From: Phallus indusiatus
Lineage: Eukaryota; Basidiomycota; Agaricomycetes; Phallales; Phallaceae
Assembly (NCBI GenBank): GCA_027605045.1
Contig: JAQFWX010000057.1
Location: forward strand, 174,966 to 238,965
DNA length: 64,000 bases
Direction of reading: 5' to 3'
Positions 44,601 to 60,855 of the stretch are shown here, one piece after another. A program made the translations under genes and the position numbers. The notes under the pieces are model-generated. The model was not told the origin of the DNA. It searched no databases and worked only from the letters and a program-made list of their open reading frames with translations. How positions within the stretch are numbered: the stretch's first letter is position 1; each line of letters begins with the position of its first letter.

Positions 44601-46885
44601 ACTCGGTTCGTTGGAGTAAAGGAGAGTCGGTGCGTGGGCCCGGAAAAGGCCTTGTGGGTTCGTCGAGACTCTCGTCAGTGCGACGAGGTCGAACAGGAGG
44701 TTGTTGCGGTTGGGACTGCGGCTGTTGTTGAGGTGCGACATTGGAAGACACTTGCAAGGGCTGGAGAGGTGATCCATTGGACCCGTTGGGTGCTCGACGA
44801 GATGAGGGTGATAGGGCCCGTTCATACTCAGATCCGGAGGGTGACATTGCACGTTGGGGATTCACGCTTCCTTGATGTTGATGCTGTTGATGTGGTTGTT
44901 GTTGCGGTTGTTGTGGTTGCTGCGCCTGAGCCGATTGTTGCTACAAGAGTTACAGTATAGATAATAGATGCAAAGAAAAAGAAAAAACTAACTCGGCGAA
45001 GATCAGCGTTATTCGTCGTTCCTGTTTGATTTGCATTGGGGGTATTGTTTTTACTAGGTTCAGGATATTTAATATGCTCTAAATAAACTGTTGAAAACGA
45101 GGAAAGTGAGAGAATATTGGAAACGTACTGGTATCTAAAACATGAATCACACTCGTATCTTCAGGCCTTGTCAGTCCAAAAGTTTCTCCTCCTAGAACAA
45201 ACACGCGAGTCCCTGATGACGCCATTGCGTGTCCGGAACGTCCGGCTGGACTTGGGCCCATATTTTGGAAGGTATACCATCGTTGATCTAGTAGAAAGGT
45301 AATCAACAAATCAGTGCAATGCAGCACCTGCAGATAGTCTCGTACTGGATATCTTGAAAGCCGTAAGATCGCTCAAGTCTTGTCCGTCCATGCCTCGTCC
45401 ACCGAACACGTACATAACATCGTCAACAATAGCTGCTGCATGGCCTTCGCGCGGAGCGGGTATATAGCCAATACAAGTAAGCTCTTTCCATGTGCGAGTG
45501 ATGACATCGAAAACCCATGTATCGTTATAGTGAAATTGGCCGTCGGTACCTCCAAAACTGGTGGTTTTTTTTTCATCGATTAATCAATTAAATAAGCAAA
45601 GAGCCACAGGGACAAATAATGGGGGACGAACATGTAGATCCTTTCGTTATAGGTAACACAAATATGACCTGTACGTGGAGGAGGGCTAACACTATCTGAG
45701 GGAGTATATCGCTCCCAAACAGGAGCTGCAATTTTGACTGGAAAGGCCGTAAGGTTGATACAAAAAAAAAGGTAAAAGACTGCTTAGGATTTACGTACGG
45801 GTATTCAAATCGAAAGCCCACAAATCGTTGAGGAAATGACCTTCTACTTGACCGCCAAATATGAAAAATCTGGTTCCGACCATAGCCGCGGCATGACCAT
45901 ATCGACCAACGGGCGTATCATCTCCGGTAACAACTCGAGTCCATTCTCTAGACGCTGCGGAATAGAAAAAGAGAAGAAAAAAAAGAAAGCGCGTCGGTTA
46001 CGCAGAAAAAAAAAAAACAAATTCAAAATCTAACCAGTATTAAACAAGTATAGTGCATTGTCGTGCGGTTCGTCCGGATTTGCCTGACCATCTTGTTTGG
46101 TATCGCCTCCCCAAACAATGATAACGGTGCTAACGAGAGCGCTGGCATGACCGACACGAGGTGGGGGTAAGTCACCCATGGTCTCGATCAGAGTAGCGGT
46201 AAGATCTCTGGTAGCAATGAGATACATATCCGACACGACGGCATCACTAACGAGACCACCAAAAAGGTATAGCTCGCCATTAGGGGTGGTATTGAGTGGA
46301 ATGGCATGCCCATAGCGAGGAAATGGAGACGGAGAAGGGGATAAAGGTTGGGGTGTGCCATCAGGCAAGAGAGGCGGACGTGTCAATGTGAAAGGTGGTA
46401 AAAAGTGTAGCCGCCTTGCCGACCATGGGTAGCCCTGGGGACGAGATTGAGGAGTCGGAGTGGGCGCATTGCTCCCTTGAGGAATATGGCCTGGAGGAGG
46501 TGATTTGGAGCTGGATTTTCAGGGATGGTAAAACTCGATTATGTTATTGAATATCGAAAGTACAGATTTATCCTTACCTAACTGGCTGGGGCTGCACTTG
46601 TGGTTGTTGTGCTGGCAGCTGTTGGACTGGAGGCTGCACCTGTGGTTGTTGAGGTTGCAGCTGCCGCTGTGGTTGTGGTTGTGGTTGTTGGTGTACTTGT
46701 TGCTGAGGCTGATGTTGGGGTTGCTGCTGCTGATTTTGATGCTGGTGGAAAAGTTGTTGTTGAGCAGTCCTGGTTTGAGCCAAAGCCTGACTAGGAGACT
46801 GGGAAACAGTGACCAAAGTATTGCTGCTGTTGTTGTTCACATTGACACCTGCACTGGGCTGCCTCTTCCGAAAAAAGGACGACAT
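41681..46885 (-). CDS. Tea1/Kel1-type kelch-repeat and coiled-coil polarity protein
   Basis: Starts at 46885 with MSSFFRKRQPSAG, followed by a Gln/Pro-rich tract (about 46580-46790). Six kelch repeats follow, recognisable by RxGHA...GG: RYGHAIPLNT, RVGHASALVS, RYGHAAAMVG with FFIFGGQ, RTGHICVTYN with YMFGGTDG, REGHAAAIVD with YVFGGRG, and RSGHAMASSG with FVLGG. A second disordered Pro/Gln/Ser-rich linker (44000-44950) precedes a long coiled coil (about 41690-43900; heptads such as LEKKVADLETAYQQQLQICE). This order matches fission-yeast Tea1 and budding-yeast Kel1, which mark cell ends and link microtubules to polarised growth. An in-frame upstream ATG at 47188 exists, but its extension is low-complexity and probably 5' UTR. 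Confidence 0.88.
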
Positions 46886-48232
46886 CCTCCTGGGTCCACT
46901 GCCACCACAAAGAGAAGGCGTATTAAACAGAAAGATGTGGTGGGCTGGGATATCTAAGGGGAAAGATCGTGACGTGACAGTCGACGACGACGAGGAGGAC
47001 GAGGACGGCGGGGCGGCGGCGAGACGAGCACAAGGTAGAAAAAGAGCGGGGTCGTGATGAGAATCCAACCAAAAGTTGTTGGGGTGTATGGGTGCTTGCG
47101 GACCCGTGCTTATTCCATGGATGTGTATGTACACACGGTTTCGCGCTCCCTCACGCCGGCATTGGCCAGGCCAGTTCTCCTCATGCACACACCACTCAAG
47201 TCACCAGATGCTACGCTCCAGACAGTTTGAGGGAATACATCAATCACGCTTTGCAAACTATTGGAGAAAGGAGGCCTCGTTGTCTACACTTCCGCTTGAC
47301 AGACTCACCAGAACGAATTTCGGAGACTTTTTCGCGCGAATTAGGAAGCAAAAATTTCAAAATCAAAATATGATTTCAATCTTTTGTAGCAAACCAGCAC
47401 TTCTAGCGCTAGCGCTGGTCATACTCGATTCCCGAATGATCGACGGGAGCAACTATCTCTTCATACGCTGCGTTACTCTCGAGACTTTGATCTTCAACAC
47501 CTTGTGTTTCCGAGCTTTAAGTTGAGCTGAAAATTCGTGCAGTCCTCGTATTCCTAATGGCTGTGCTCGCTTCTCAAGTGAGTGAATTAGCAACTGGAGC
47601 AAAAACATGTGCTGTGCGCTGCTCAAATCATTTCCTGATGTGAATTTAATTCTCCCCATCTCCTGATACCCAGTTCTTCCGCCGCAGACTCCACCTATAG
47701 TCATATGGCCCAATTAAACATCTCGCGTACTATGTTGATAGCAGCTTCACCATCTCACTTCATATGAGGCGAGACACAAACTTGGCTTGTGAGTTTGATA
47801 GTCTTGGTGCTAGAAGAAGGTTGTGACAAGGTGGAGTATATAGATCAAACAAAGACTGCCGTTACACGTTCATCAGGACCTACTTCATCATGAAAAATGT
47901 GCCCACTGTTCCAACTTTTTTTTCGTTCGGTGTGACACGTGACGCTGTCCAGCTCTTGAAACAAACCCTAAATATCAAACCCTAAACGTATTAAACTACG
48001 GCAACAAAAGCTCAGTTTGGCTGAAACGAACTCGTAAGGTCAGTTGAAAGCTGTTTCGTTGAATTTTATTTGATTTTATCCTCTCGTAGAATTTTGGAAA
48101 AAAGGATTTAACGGAATTATGCATATATTAATAATGTAGTACAAGAAATTGGAGATGGATCATAATGAATTATACTGGTGAGTAATATAAAATGATAGAA
48201 AAAAATGAAACGTTATTCGTGTGATGGTTCGT
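46886..48232. other. Intergenic with two telobox-like motifs
   Basis: About 1.35 kb between the kelch gene and the homeodomain gene. AAACCCTAA occurs at 47963-47971 and 47977-47985. No gene is recognised; plus-strand frames at 47076-47525 have no domain. Confidence 0.45.
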
Positions 48233-48849
48233 TTAGTACATGTCATCTTCGTCGTTGCCCAATAGAAGTAATCCCTCGACAGCATGTGTCAAATCTTCTT
48301 GTGTATTGGGTCGATCCATCGACACTCCGCCTTCGCGTAATCTCCTTCTGCGATGCGCAAACCAGTCTCGAATTTGCTTATCAGTTCTAAATTCAAGGGG
48401 TCGTTAGAAGATGATACGCTATTCATAATGATGTCAACAAACCTGTCTTTCAATGATTTCTTCAAAGCTTCTATCGTAGCATCACCGGGACTCCAAATTC
48501 CTCTATCGAAAACATTTTGGAGGATGTCTATCTGCCACTTTTCAAGACGTCCAGGTTTAATAGGAAGAGGCGCGTCGTATTGAGAATTAAAGGGTAATTT
48601 TGAGCCAGCAGAGAAACCCGGGTGTTCGTTTTGCTTTCGGTCGCGGGGACGAAGACTGTATATTGAGGAATCGTTACTTCTCTCCCTCAATTCCGACTGC
48701 CTCTGCTGATAATAATCGGAACGACCGGAAGTGGAGGGAGACGAGGGAGAAGTCGAGTATCGGGAAGAATATTGTTCTGAAGAAGAGGACAAAGAAGACG
48801 ATCCAGACGAGGTTGGGGGTGAAGAGCGATCTTTGTGAACTGAGAACAT
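48233..48849 (-). CDS. Divergent homeodomain protein
   Basis: Two exons, 48443-48849 and 48233-48386, give 186 residues. The N-terminal 85 residues are Ser/Arg-rich and disordered (SSSLSSSSEQYSSRYST). The homeodomain occupies about residues 100-155: LEKWQIDILQNVFDRGIW, SPGDATIEALKKSLKDR across the intron, and recognition helix TDKQIRDWFAHRRRRLREGG. W48, F49 and R53 of the homeodomain are kept, but the DNA-contacting Asn51 is His, and the turn before helix 3 seems one residue longer than usual. The short C-terminus is acidic (LLLLGNDEDDMY). It is likely a nuclear DNA-binding regulator; it has no paired homeodomain partner beside it, so a mating-type locus is not indicated. Confidence 0.8.
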
Positions 48850-49718
48850 CATTGTTTTGACTTTGGAAAATGCGAACAATTATTAGATGAAAGGGGGTAG
48901 TTGCGATAGGTGAATGGGAATGTAGTGCGGAATACCGTGAGCTGTTTGATACTGAACCCAAAGGAAATGGGTGTCGCATTATATAGAAAAACTTCTTCCT
49001 TTATCGTCCACAGTTTTGAGGAAACTTTCCTTTCTTTTCTGCCCATCTTTTGTGTCCTAAGTTCAAGGCCTGAGTGAAAGACCTCAAAGACTTTCCGACT
49101 CGTGTACGGCAGGCTACAGCCGTAGGGACCGGCAAATGTGGGGATCGACTCTGTAAGGATACACCCGGAATTACTATAAACGTACTATTGAGATTCGTTG
49201 GGGCGATCGGTTGCTCAATGTTTAGAGCCTTTGTGTCTCCATAAGCCAAATTTAGACGATGTCGTGTCGAATGTCATCAATCTCGGGGACAAAAGTACAG
49301 TAAACGTCGTGTTGCAGGGATGCTGCTTTGTTGTCCTAAAGCTGTCCTTGTCTTTGGAGGCGCTGTTTCACTGTCCACAAAGGCTTTTTTCAAAAACAAA
49401 GACAAATCTTCGGGTAGAATAGCGGGTACTTTTGTGTGTTAATTCACAAAAGATGTACAAGACCCTGAAGGGACGTGATTCCCACACTAGATTGGCCAAA
49501 AAAAAATAACGCGCTTTTTAATTGAGTTAATAGAGTTCACCGACGATCAACGTGTATGTCAACATTTCGAGGAAAGAGGTACAAGGAGCAAACAACTTGG
49601 GATGTAATCCACAGCTAAAAAGTCTAATCTTTGAAGGTAACACAGAAAAATAATTAAAACAATCAAAGCCCAGGAGAACTACTCTGATAAGCTCAAATTC
49701 TTTTCAAACACCAATAAG
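48850..49718. other. Intergenic, no gene recognised
   Basis: About 870 bases: the promoter of the homeodomain gene and the 3' flank of the REEP-like gene. Only short overlapping frames on both strands. Confidence 0.45.
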
Positions 49719-50622
49719 TTATTCTTCAGAAGTGTATCCAGCACGAGATTGCAAATTGGCTGAAGTTCCGGCACTGGTACCAGCACCGGCGCTAATAACC
49801 GCATTCTGTTCGCCCGGTTGCCCGCCAGCAGCACTTGCACGAGAAATGCCCGCAATGATAGATGAGCCGTATGTTCTCCACAAATTTTGAACAACCGCAG
49901 CCGGACTGCCTGCTGGTGGCACATTTTCCGCGTTTGCTTCTTGCTGGAATCTCACCTGGGCCTGAGCTTGCGTCACAGCGTCCCATGCGAATTGAACAAT
50001 AGCTTGCAGTCTCTCGCGCGCGAAAAGTATCAAGCTTTTTTGTGCAGTTTCAATGTTTCTGTCAATCGAGACTTCGTTGCGCTGGAAGTATGGGCCGAGA
50101 TATTTGTCGTAGATATACGTAGACCCCTAAAAAGTCAAGAAATCAGTCATTGGACTGGTATAAAACGGAGCCCTAAGGCGCGGACGGAGGTATACCTGTG
50201 TTTGAGGCAAGGCCAAATATAAAACAACTGCAGTTTTGACTTCCCAGTAGAACGGGAACCTAGGTGGTCATCAGCAAAATAAACCAACTATACAATTCAT
50301 TGCCAAAGGAAAAACACACCAGCTGACGATCCATTCAAACAGATACTCAGCACCGACGAATGCACCGACGACAGACCTAGGGCAAGGGGAGCTCAGTACA
50401 CTTCCACAGCAAAAGCGGTGGAGGACCAAAAACCAACCAGTATTTCACCCATCTTTCTAATTCAGGTTCAGAGACCGGACGATGAGAAAGTGCCTTGTAA
50501 GATGCAAAGGCAGGATACAGAAAAGCGATCCAAGTGCTATAGGGTATTTATGAGCGCACGCGACCAAAATTTTGCATTGAAACGTACGTAAGTAGACGAC
50601 TGAAAATTGCAACAACGCCCAT
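49719..50622 (-). CDS. TB2/DP1/HVA22 family membrane-shaping protein (REEP/Yop1-like)
   Basis: Five exons give about 215 residues. Starting at 50622 (MGVVAIFSRLL), it has paired hydrophobic hairpins: WIAFLYPAFASYKAL, then ERWVKYWSVVGAFVGAEYLF, then WFPFYWEVKTAVVLYLALPQ. The conserved GSTYIYDKYLGPYFQRNEVS and ID of the family follow, which in animals aligns best with REEP1-4. The tail is a soluble helical and Ala/Gly-rich region ending AGYTSEE. These proteins wedge into the ER membrane and stabilise tubules. First intron 50537-50587 starts GTACGT. The identification is secure; REEP1-4 against REEP5/Yop1 subtype is a reading by eye. Confidence 0.9.
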
Positions 50623-50897
50623 CTTTCTTTACTTATCTGGATTGATAGCAATTGATGGGAAGAATTGAGATAAACAGAGAGTGGTTTCTTTATAAGCGTA
50701 AAGAGTGGTACTGCGGTAACGTGGTCAAGACGTGTAAGTTGTTTACTTAGTAACGAGATGGGGGGCGGTGACTCCTTATGTTAACAGACAAGCGCCCATA
50801 CGTGCGCAGGAATTTGATGTACATAGTCCAATCAAGTCAAGCCAAGAAACAAATCTACTTGATATTCTAAAAAAGGGGATACGCTCTACTAATTCTC

Positions 50898-56850
<5,953 letters not shown>

Positions 56851-57331
56851 CGGAGAGAGGAAGAGAGGGAAAGAAGATGAGGTCACGGTGCGAAATATAA
56901 GGCTAGAGCAAGTCTTACTTATCAAAGGACCTTCCAGATTTCGGCACACAATTCGGCTGAAGGCGTGTCCGTCGTATCAGACAATTTTTCCGAAAGTGAT
57001 GACCAGAAAGCTGACAATTGAAATTGTACTGAAAAATTCAGAAACTTAGGCTGAAATTCCAACCATGACCCAAGATATTTGAAACCGACGAAACCTAACA
57101 AGTCCAATTCAAAGGGACTAAGCGTCGACTGAGCCGGAATTACATTATTACATTAGTCATTATTGATTAGTAAAACACGCACAACACGGATCTCGGGACA
57201 CACCCCTGCCGGGCCAATCGTGCCTGTCACTCGGGCGTCTGCGTCACACCTCCGTGTAATGCGGCTCGTCATGAGTCTGAACTTGGCCTCTGAGATTCAA
57301 TGTTTTATTAATCTCGTCAACATCTCGTTCA
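56851..57331. other. Divergent promoter region between the ABC transporter and thiolase genes
   Basis: About 480 bases shared as upstream region by both genes. No clear TATA box and no other gene. Confidence 0.5.
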
Positions 57332-59012
57332 ATGCAACGTATCAGACAGCTCGCATCCCATCTTCAGTCTGACACAACTGGTACTGCGGCTATAGTCAAA
57401 AAGAATCAAGATGATGTTGTGATTACGCTGGCTATACGCTCACCTCTGACTAAAGCTCGGAAGGGCGGTTTCAAAGACACAAGGTCCGCAAATCCGTCCC
57501 CAGAATAGAATTCCAGTTTTCTCACATTCCCTTCGTGTCAGATTTGATGAGCTTCTATTATCTATGTTTAAAGTTAGTTATATCCTACTTAGTATCTCGT
57601 TTTTGGCGAGTCTGTTTGACTGACTAACATTATTAGGCCACAATATCTCAGTCTCAAATTGACCCTTCGTTGATTCAAGACATAACTGTGGGGACAGTTC
57701 TCTCTCCAGGATCAGCTTATGAGGCCCGAGCAGCGGCTATTGCAGCTGGAATACCTGTTACGACACCCGTTCAAATCATCAATCGTTTTTGCTCTAGCGG
57801 ACTCATGGCTGTTACTGCTGTTGCAAATCAGATACGTGCTGGCCAGATTGAAATTGGTTTGGCCGTAGGAGCCGAAAGTATGTCTGCTAATCCGGACAAA
57901 GGATCTCCTTCTCTCTGTGATGAGATAATGGCTCACGAGGTAGCCAAGGACTGTATCCAGGTTTGTTTTATTTTACACGTCGTTCTCAATTTTCCGGTGA
58001 TTAATTCTTACATCAGCCTATGGGATGGACAAGTGAGAATGTAGCCGAGGATTTTAACATCTCACGAGAGGATATGGACAGATACGCAGCATTGTATGTC
58101 ATATATATTTTCTTGGCGGAGGAAACTGGCTGACATCTTACAAAGATCCTTCCAACGAGCTGAAAAGGCCCAAAAAGAAGGTTTTTTTGACAAAGAAATT
58201 GTCCCGCTGGAAGGATATGTTCTCGATTCGACAACAGGAATGAGAGAGAAAATTCTAGTATCCAAGGATGACGGTATTCGCTATAACACTACCGCCGAAT
58301 CTTTGAGCAAAATTAAGCCTGCATTTCCTCAGTGGGGTGGCGGCAAGACCACAGGGGGAAACGCCAGTCAGATTACAGATGGTGCTGCGGCGGTTCTGCT
58401 CATGACAAGACGTAAAGCCGAAGAACTGAAATTACCTATCTTGGCGAAATATGTCACTACCGTTGTCTCAGGTGAAAAAGTTCTTGAAGCGAGGTTAATT
58501 CATTATTAATTCCCCTTAGGCCTTGCACCGCGTATCATGGGTATCGGCCCTACATACGCTATACCTCGACTGTTAGAACTTACTAAGCTGTCTATCGACG
58601 ACATCGACTTGTTTGAGGTGTGCTAGTATCCCTTGACCACAAGATTATCTCACTTACACTTGTTGTTAATTCAGATTAACGAAGCTTTCGCATCAATGTA
58701 TGTCTATTGCGTCGAGAAGCTCCGCTTAGACATAGAAAAGGTCAATGTCAATGGGGGAAGCATTGCATTAGGTCACCCGTTAGATAAGTTTCGATCTTTT
58801 TTGACTTGATCTTACCCTGATTTTGTTGGATTTACGTGCCACGGGTGCAAGGCAAATAGCCACTGGGTTAGCAGAACTACGAAGAAGAAACAAAAAGGTA
58901 GTTCTTTTAGCATACTGGCTACCGACTTCAATTAATTTTTTGACAGATACTGGTAACATCCATGTGTATTGGACTAGGCATGGGTGCCGCAGGTATGTTT
59001 GTAGGTGAATGA
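57332..59012 (+). CDS. Peroxisomal 3-ketoacyl-CoA thiolase
   Basis: Nine exons (57332-57483, 57542-57572, 57637-57960, 58017-58093, 58146-58471, 58520-58617, 58675-58783, 58836-58897, 58947-59012) give 414 residues. It cleaves 3-ketoacyl-CoA in the last step of beta-oxidation. RIRQLASHL at residues 3-11 is a textbook PTS2 peroxisomal signal. The acylated Cys lies in [13 protein letters not shown], the base region is INEAFAS, the signature is [16 protein letters not shown], and the second catalytic Cys is in [12 protein letters not shown]. To keep GHPLGATGAR intact the seventh intron must be removed as AT...AC (58784-58835); every alternative GT-AG pair destroys this signature. The gene is divergent from the ABC transporter. 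Confidence 0.92.
58784..58835 (+). other. AT-AC intron in the thiolase gene
   Basis: A 52-nt intron beginning ATAAGT and ending TTTAC, between TTA-G and GT-GCC-ACG. Its removal restores the invariant Gly of ALGHPLGATG. The donor is a GTAAGT-like U2 site with A for G at position 1, not the ATATCCTT of U12 introns. The length is like that of neighbouring introns. Confidence 0.7.
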
Positions 59013-60227
59013 AGTTACTTACAGTACCGATGTGATGATATCTGTAAATATCTGGAATTGATTATCTTGCATGCGTGGGCGCTAACTTGTGTGGTTGGGT
59101 TCGTGATGATATAACAACAACAATGTTTCAAAAAGTCAAATCAACCTTGTCAGATAAATAGGCATGTACCATGTTCTCCAGTTAAAAAAGTGACCCGTGA
59201 AATTCAAGAAGTTCGGGTCAAACTATCATAGTTTCACTGAATAATACTACGAATAAGCCCCAAGAGTACTGCGTGACGCACACCTACATATGAGCTATAC
59301 AACGCAAAAAAAATAGGTCCTCAAACCGATTTCAGAAGCTGCTGACATTTTAATGTGTGAGAAGAACCTTCAAAGGAAGTCCGATTTGCGCATGCCAGCA
59401 AAGCTTGAGCAAAGCTAAATTTAAGCTGGCTTTAAAATGTTTTCTCCGTTTGAAACTTGGGCGTTACGGCGTTAAGCGTTCGCTGCGCACAATGTACATC
59501 TTCTCACACAAGAAAGCACGCAGCCTAACGGATCCACTACGACATTCATGACGTTCTATGCTCGTCATTAATCTTATGACGTCGTTCAACTTTTTATTTG
59601 GAAATATCGTCTCCGCGAAGACTGCCCTGCCGGTGTCGAAGCGCTGCCAAGCAGTGGTCAAGATCTAGAAGTGGGCAGAACTGCTTTGAAGTGCTTTGAC
59701 TGGCCGAATCGAAGCGCAGGTCTTTTTTTCTATCCGACCACGGCTTTTTGAAGAGATTTCCGTCGGCGGCAACGGGATTGAACCTTGTATTCCGCTGCCA
59801 CAAAATTAGGTTCACGTGTAGGAGTTTGTCCCCTAATCTTGACTTATGTGATAGTAGATTCTAGATAGTCAGATTTGATCTAAGCCTGGTCGCGTGATCC
59901 TGAGGAAATTTTTTCTACATGTCAAAATAATTCTATGGTAGTACTCCTTTTTTCTCACATATGTTCCACGTCAAACGACAGTAGATCTTGTAACCATATA
60001 GGCACGTATATTTGCTTGAGAGAGCTTGGTGAAAAGCTTCTCTTTATTGTGATCCGAAATAGGTTCTCAAGCTCATTAGTTGCTGCGAATGCACAATGGA
60101 CAATATGTAGCTGATATAATTAAACTGATTTTCATTCCAGTCTAGGAGAAAAAAGGAAACATGGTATGTTCGCTACTATCTCATCATTTACATAACAATA
60201 TCATGTCCATTTATACAAAGTCCGCTT
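59013..60227. other. Intergenic, no gene recognised
   Basis: About 1.2 kb between the convergent thiolase and hydrophobin genes. Short chance frames only. A tRNA T-arm-like piece near 59770 was examined and rejected. Confidence 0.45.
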
Positions 60228-60760
60228 TTAGAGGTTAATTGGACTGCATCCAATGTTGACCTGTGAAGCGTTAAGCATGCTGGAACAATTCAAAAATCTT
60301 ATATGCCTACCAAGCCATTGAATTGGACGCCAGTGCAGCAAGCTGCTTGTTCATTGCATCCCGTATCTCCAACAGAACTAAATCAACAGCATTATATCCC
60401 ACTAAAGATAGAAGTAAAATCACGATAAAGCTTACACGCCAATGTTTGTGCATCCGAGGCCGATGATTCCGGTAACATCACCCAAAACAATACCGAGCAA
60501 TCCAGCAAGCAAGGCGACGCTGCTGCTGTCGGCATTACCTACAACGTTGCAACAAACCTCGTTTCCTGGGGGTCTTTTCTAAGTCGGAGCTGCTGTAAGG
60601 AGAGAATGAACCTACCTTCGTTGCATTGGGAAACGACGGTCTGCACTGGCTGAGCGACTGTTTGTGTGTCTGTAACGGTGACCGTTACTGGGTTGTTTGG
60701 AAGGGCATTAACAGCGGTAGCGAGCAAAGCAAGAGAGGTAACAATGGCTTTGAATTGCAT
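60228..60760 (-). CDS. Class I hydrophobin
   Basis: Four exons, 60616-60760, 60436-60565, 60311-60377 and 60228-60260, give 124 residues. Residues 1-19 are a signal peptide (VTSLALLATAVNA). The eight-cysteine hydrophobin pattern is complete: QCNEGNEVCC, then LGC after the hydrophobic loop AGLLGIVLGDVTGIIGLGC, then GCNEQAACC, and finally VNIGCSPINL at the C-terminus, the usual basidiomycete ending. Hydrophobins are secreted and self-assemble at air-water interfaces, coating aerial hyphae and fruiting bodies; the class I call follows from the inter-cysteine spacing and C-terminus. The gene is easy to miss because its exons are 33-145 bases. Confidence 0.94.
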
Positions 60761-60845
60761 GTTGTAGAAATAAGTTTTTAAGCTGATCAGTGATGAAGAC
60801 CAAGTCACTACTTGAGCTATGGAAAATATGAAAGAAATTTAGGAG

Positions 60846-60855
60846 GTTTATATAG
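60846..60855 (-). promoter_or_regulatory. TATA box of the hydrophobin gene
   Basis: CTATATAAAC on the minus strand, 86-95 bases upstream of the ATG. Identical to the decamer at 18371-18380 before the double-psi barrel gene. Confidence 0.6.

Noticed and set aside
46886..47188. In-frame 100-codon upstream extension of the kelch protein
   Set aside because: Low-complexity and His/Ser-rich; MSSFFRKRQ is a more typical start. Probably 5' UTR.
48289..48442. Reading the homeodomain gene straight through its intron
   Set aside because: Gives a protein that loses helix 3 and ends without any family feature; the spliced version restores QIRDWF and is in frame to a stop.
58784..58869. Alternative GT-AG introns near the thiolase AT-AC site
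   Set aside because: All available GT and AG pairs delete GATGAR or meet a stop in frame.
59750..59800. tRNA T-arm-like sequence on the minus strand (GGTTCAATCCCG)
   Set aside because: The flanks cannot form a five-base T stem and no D arm, anticodon arm or acceptor stem can be placed.
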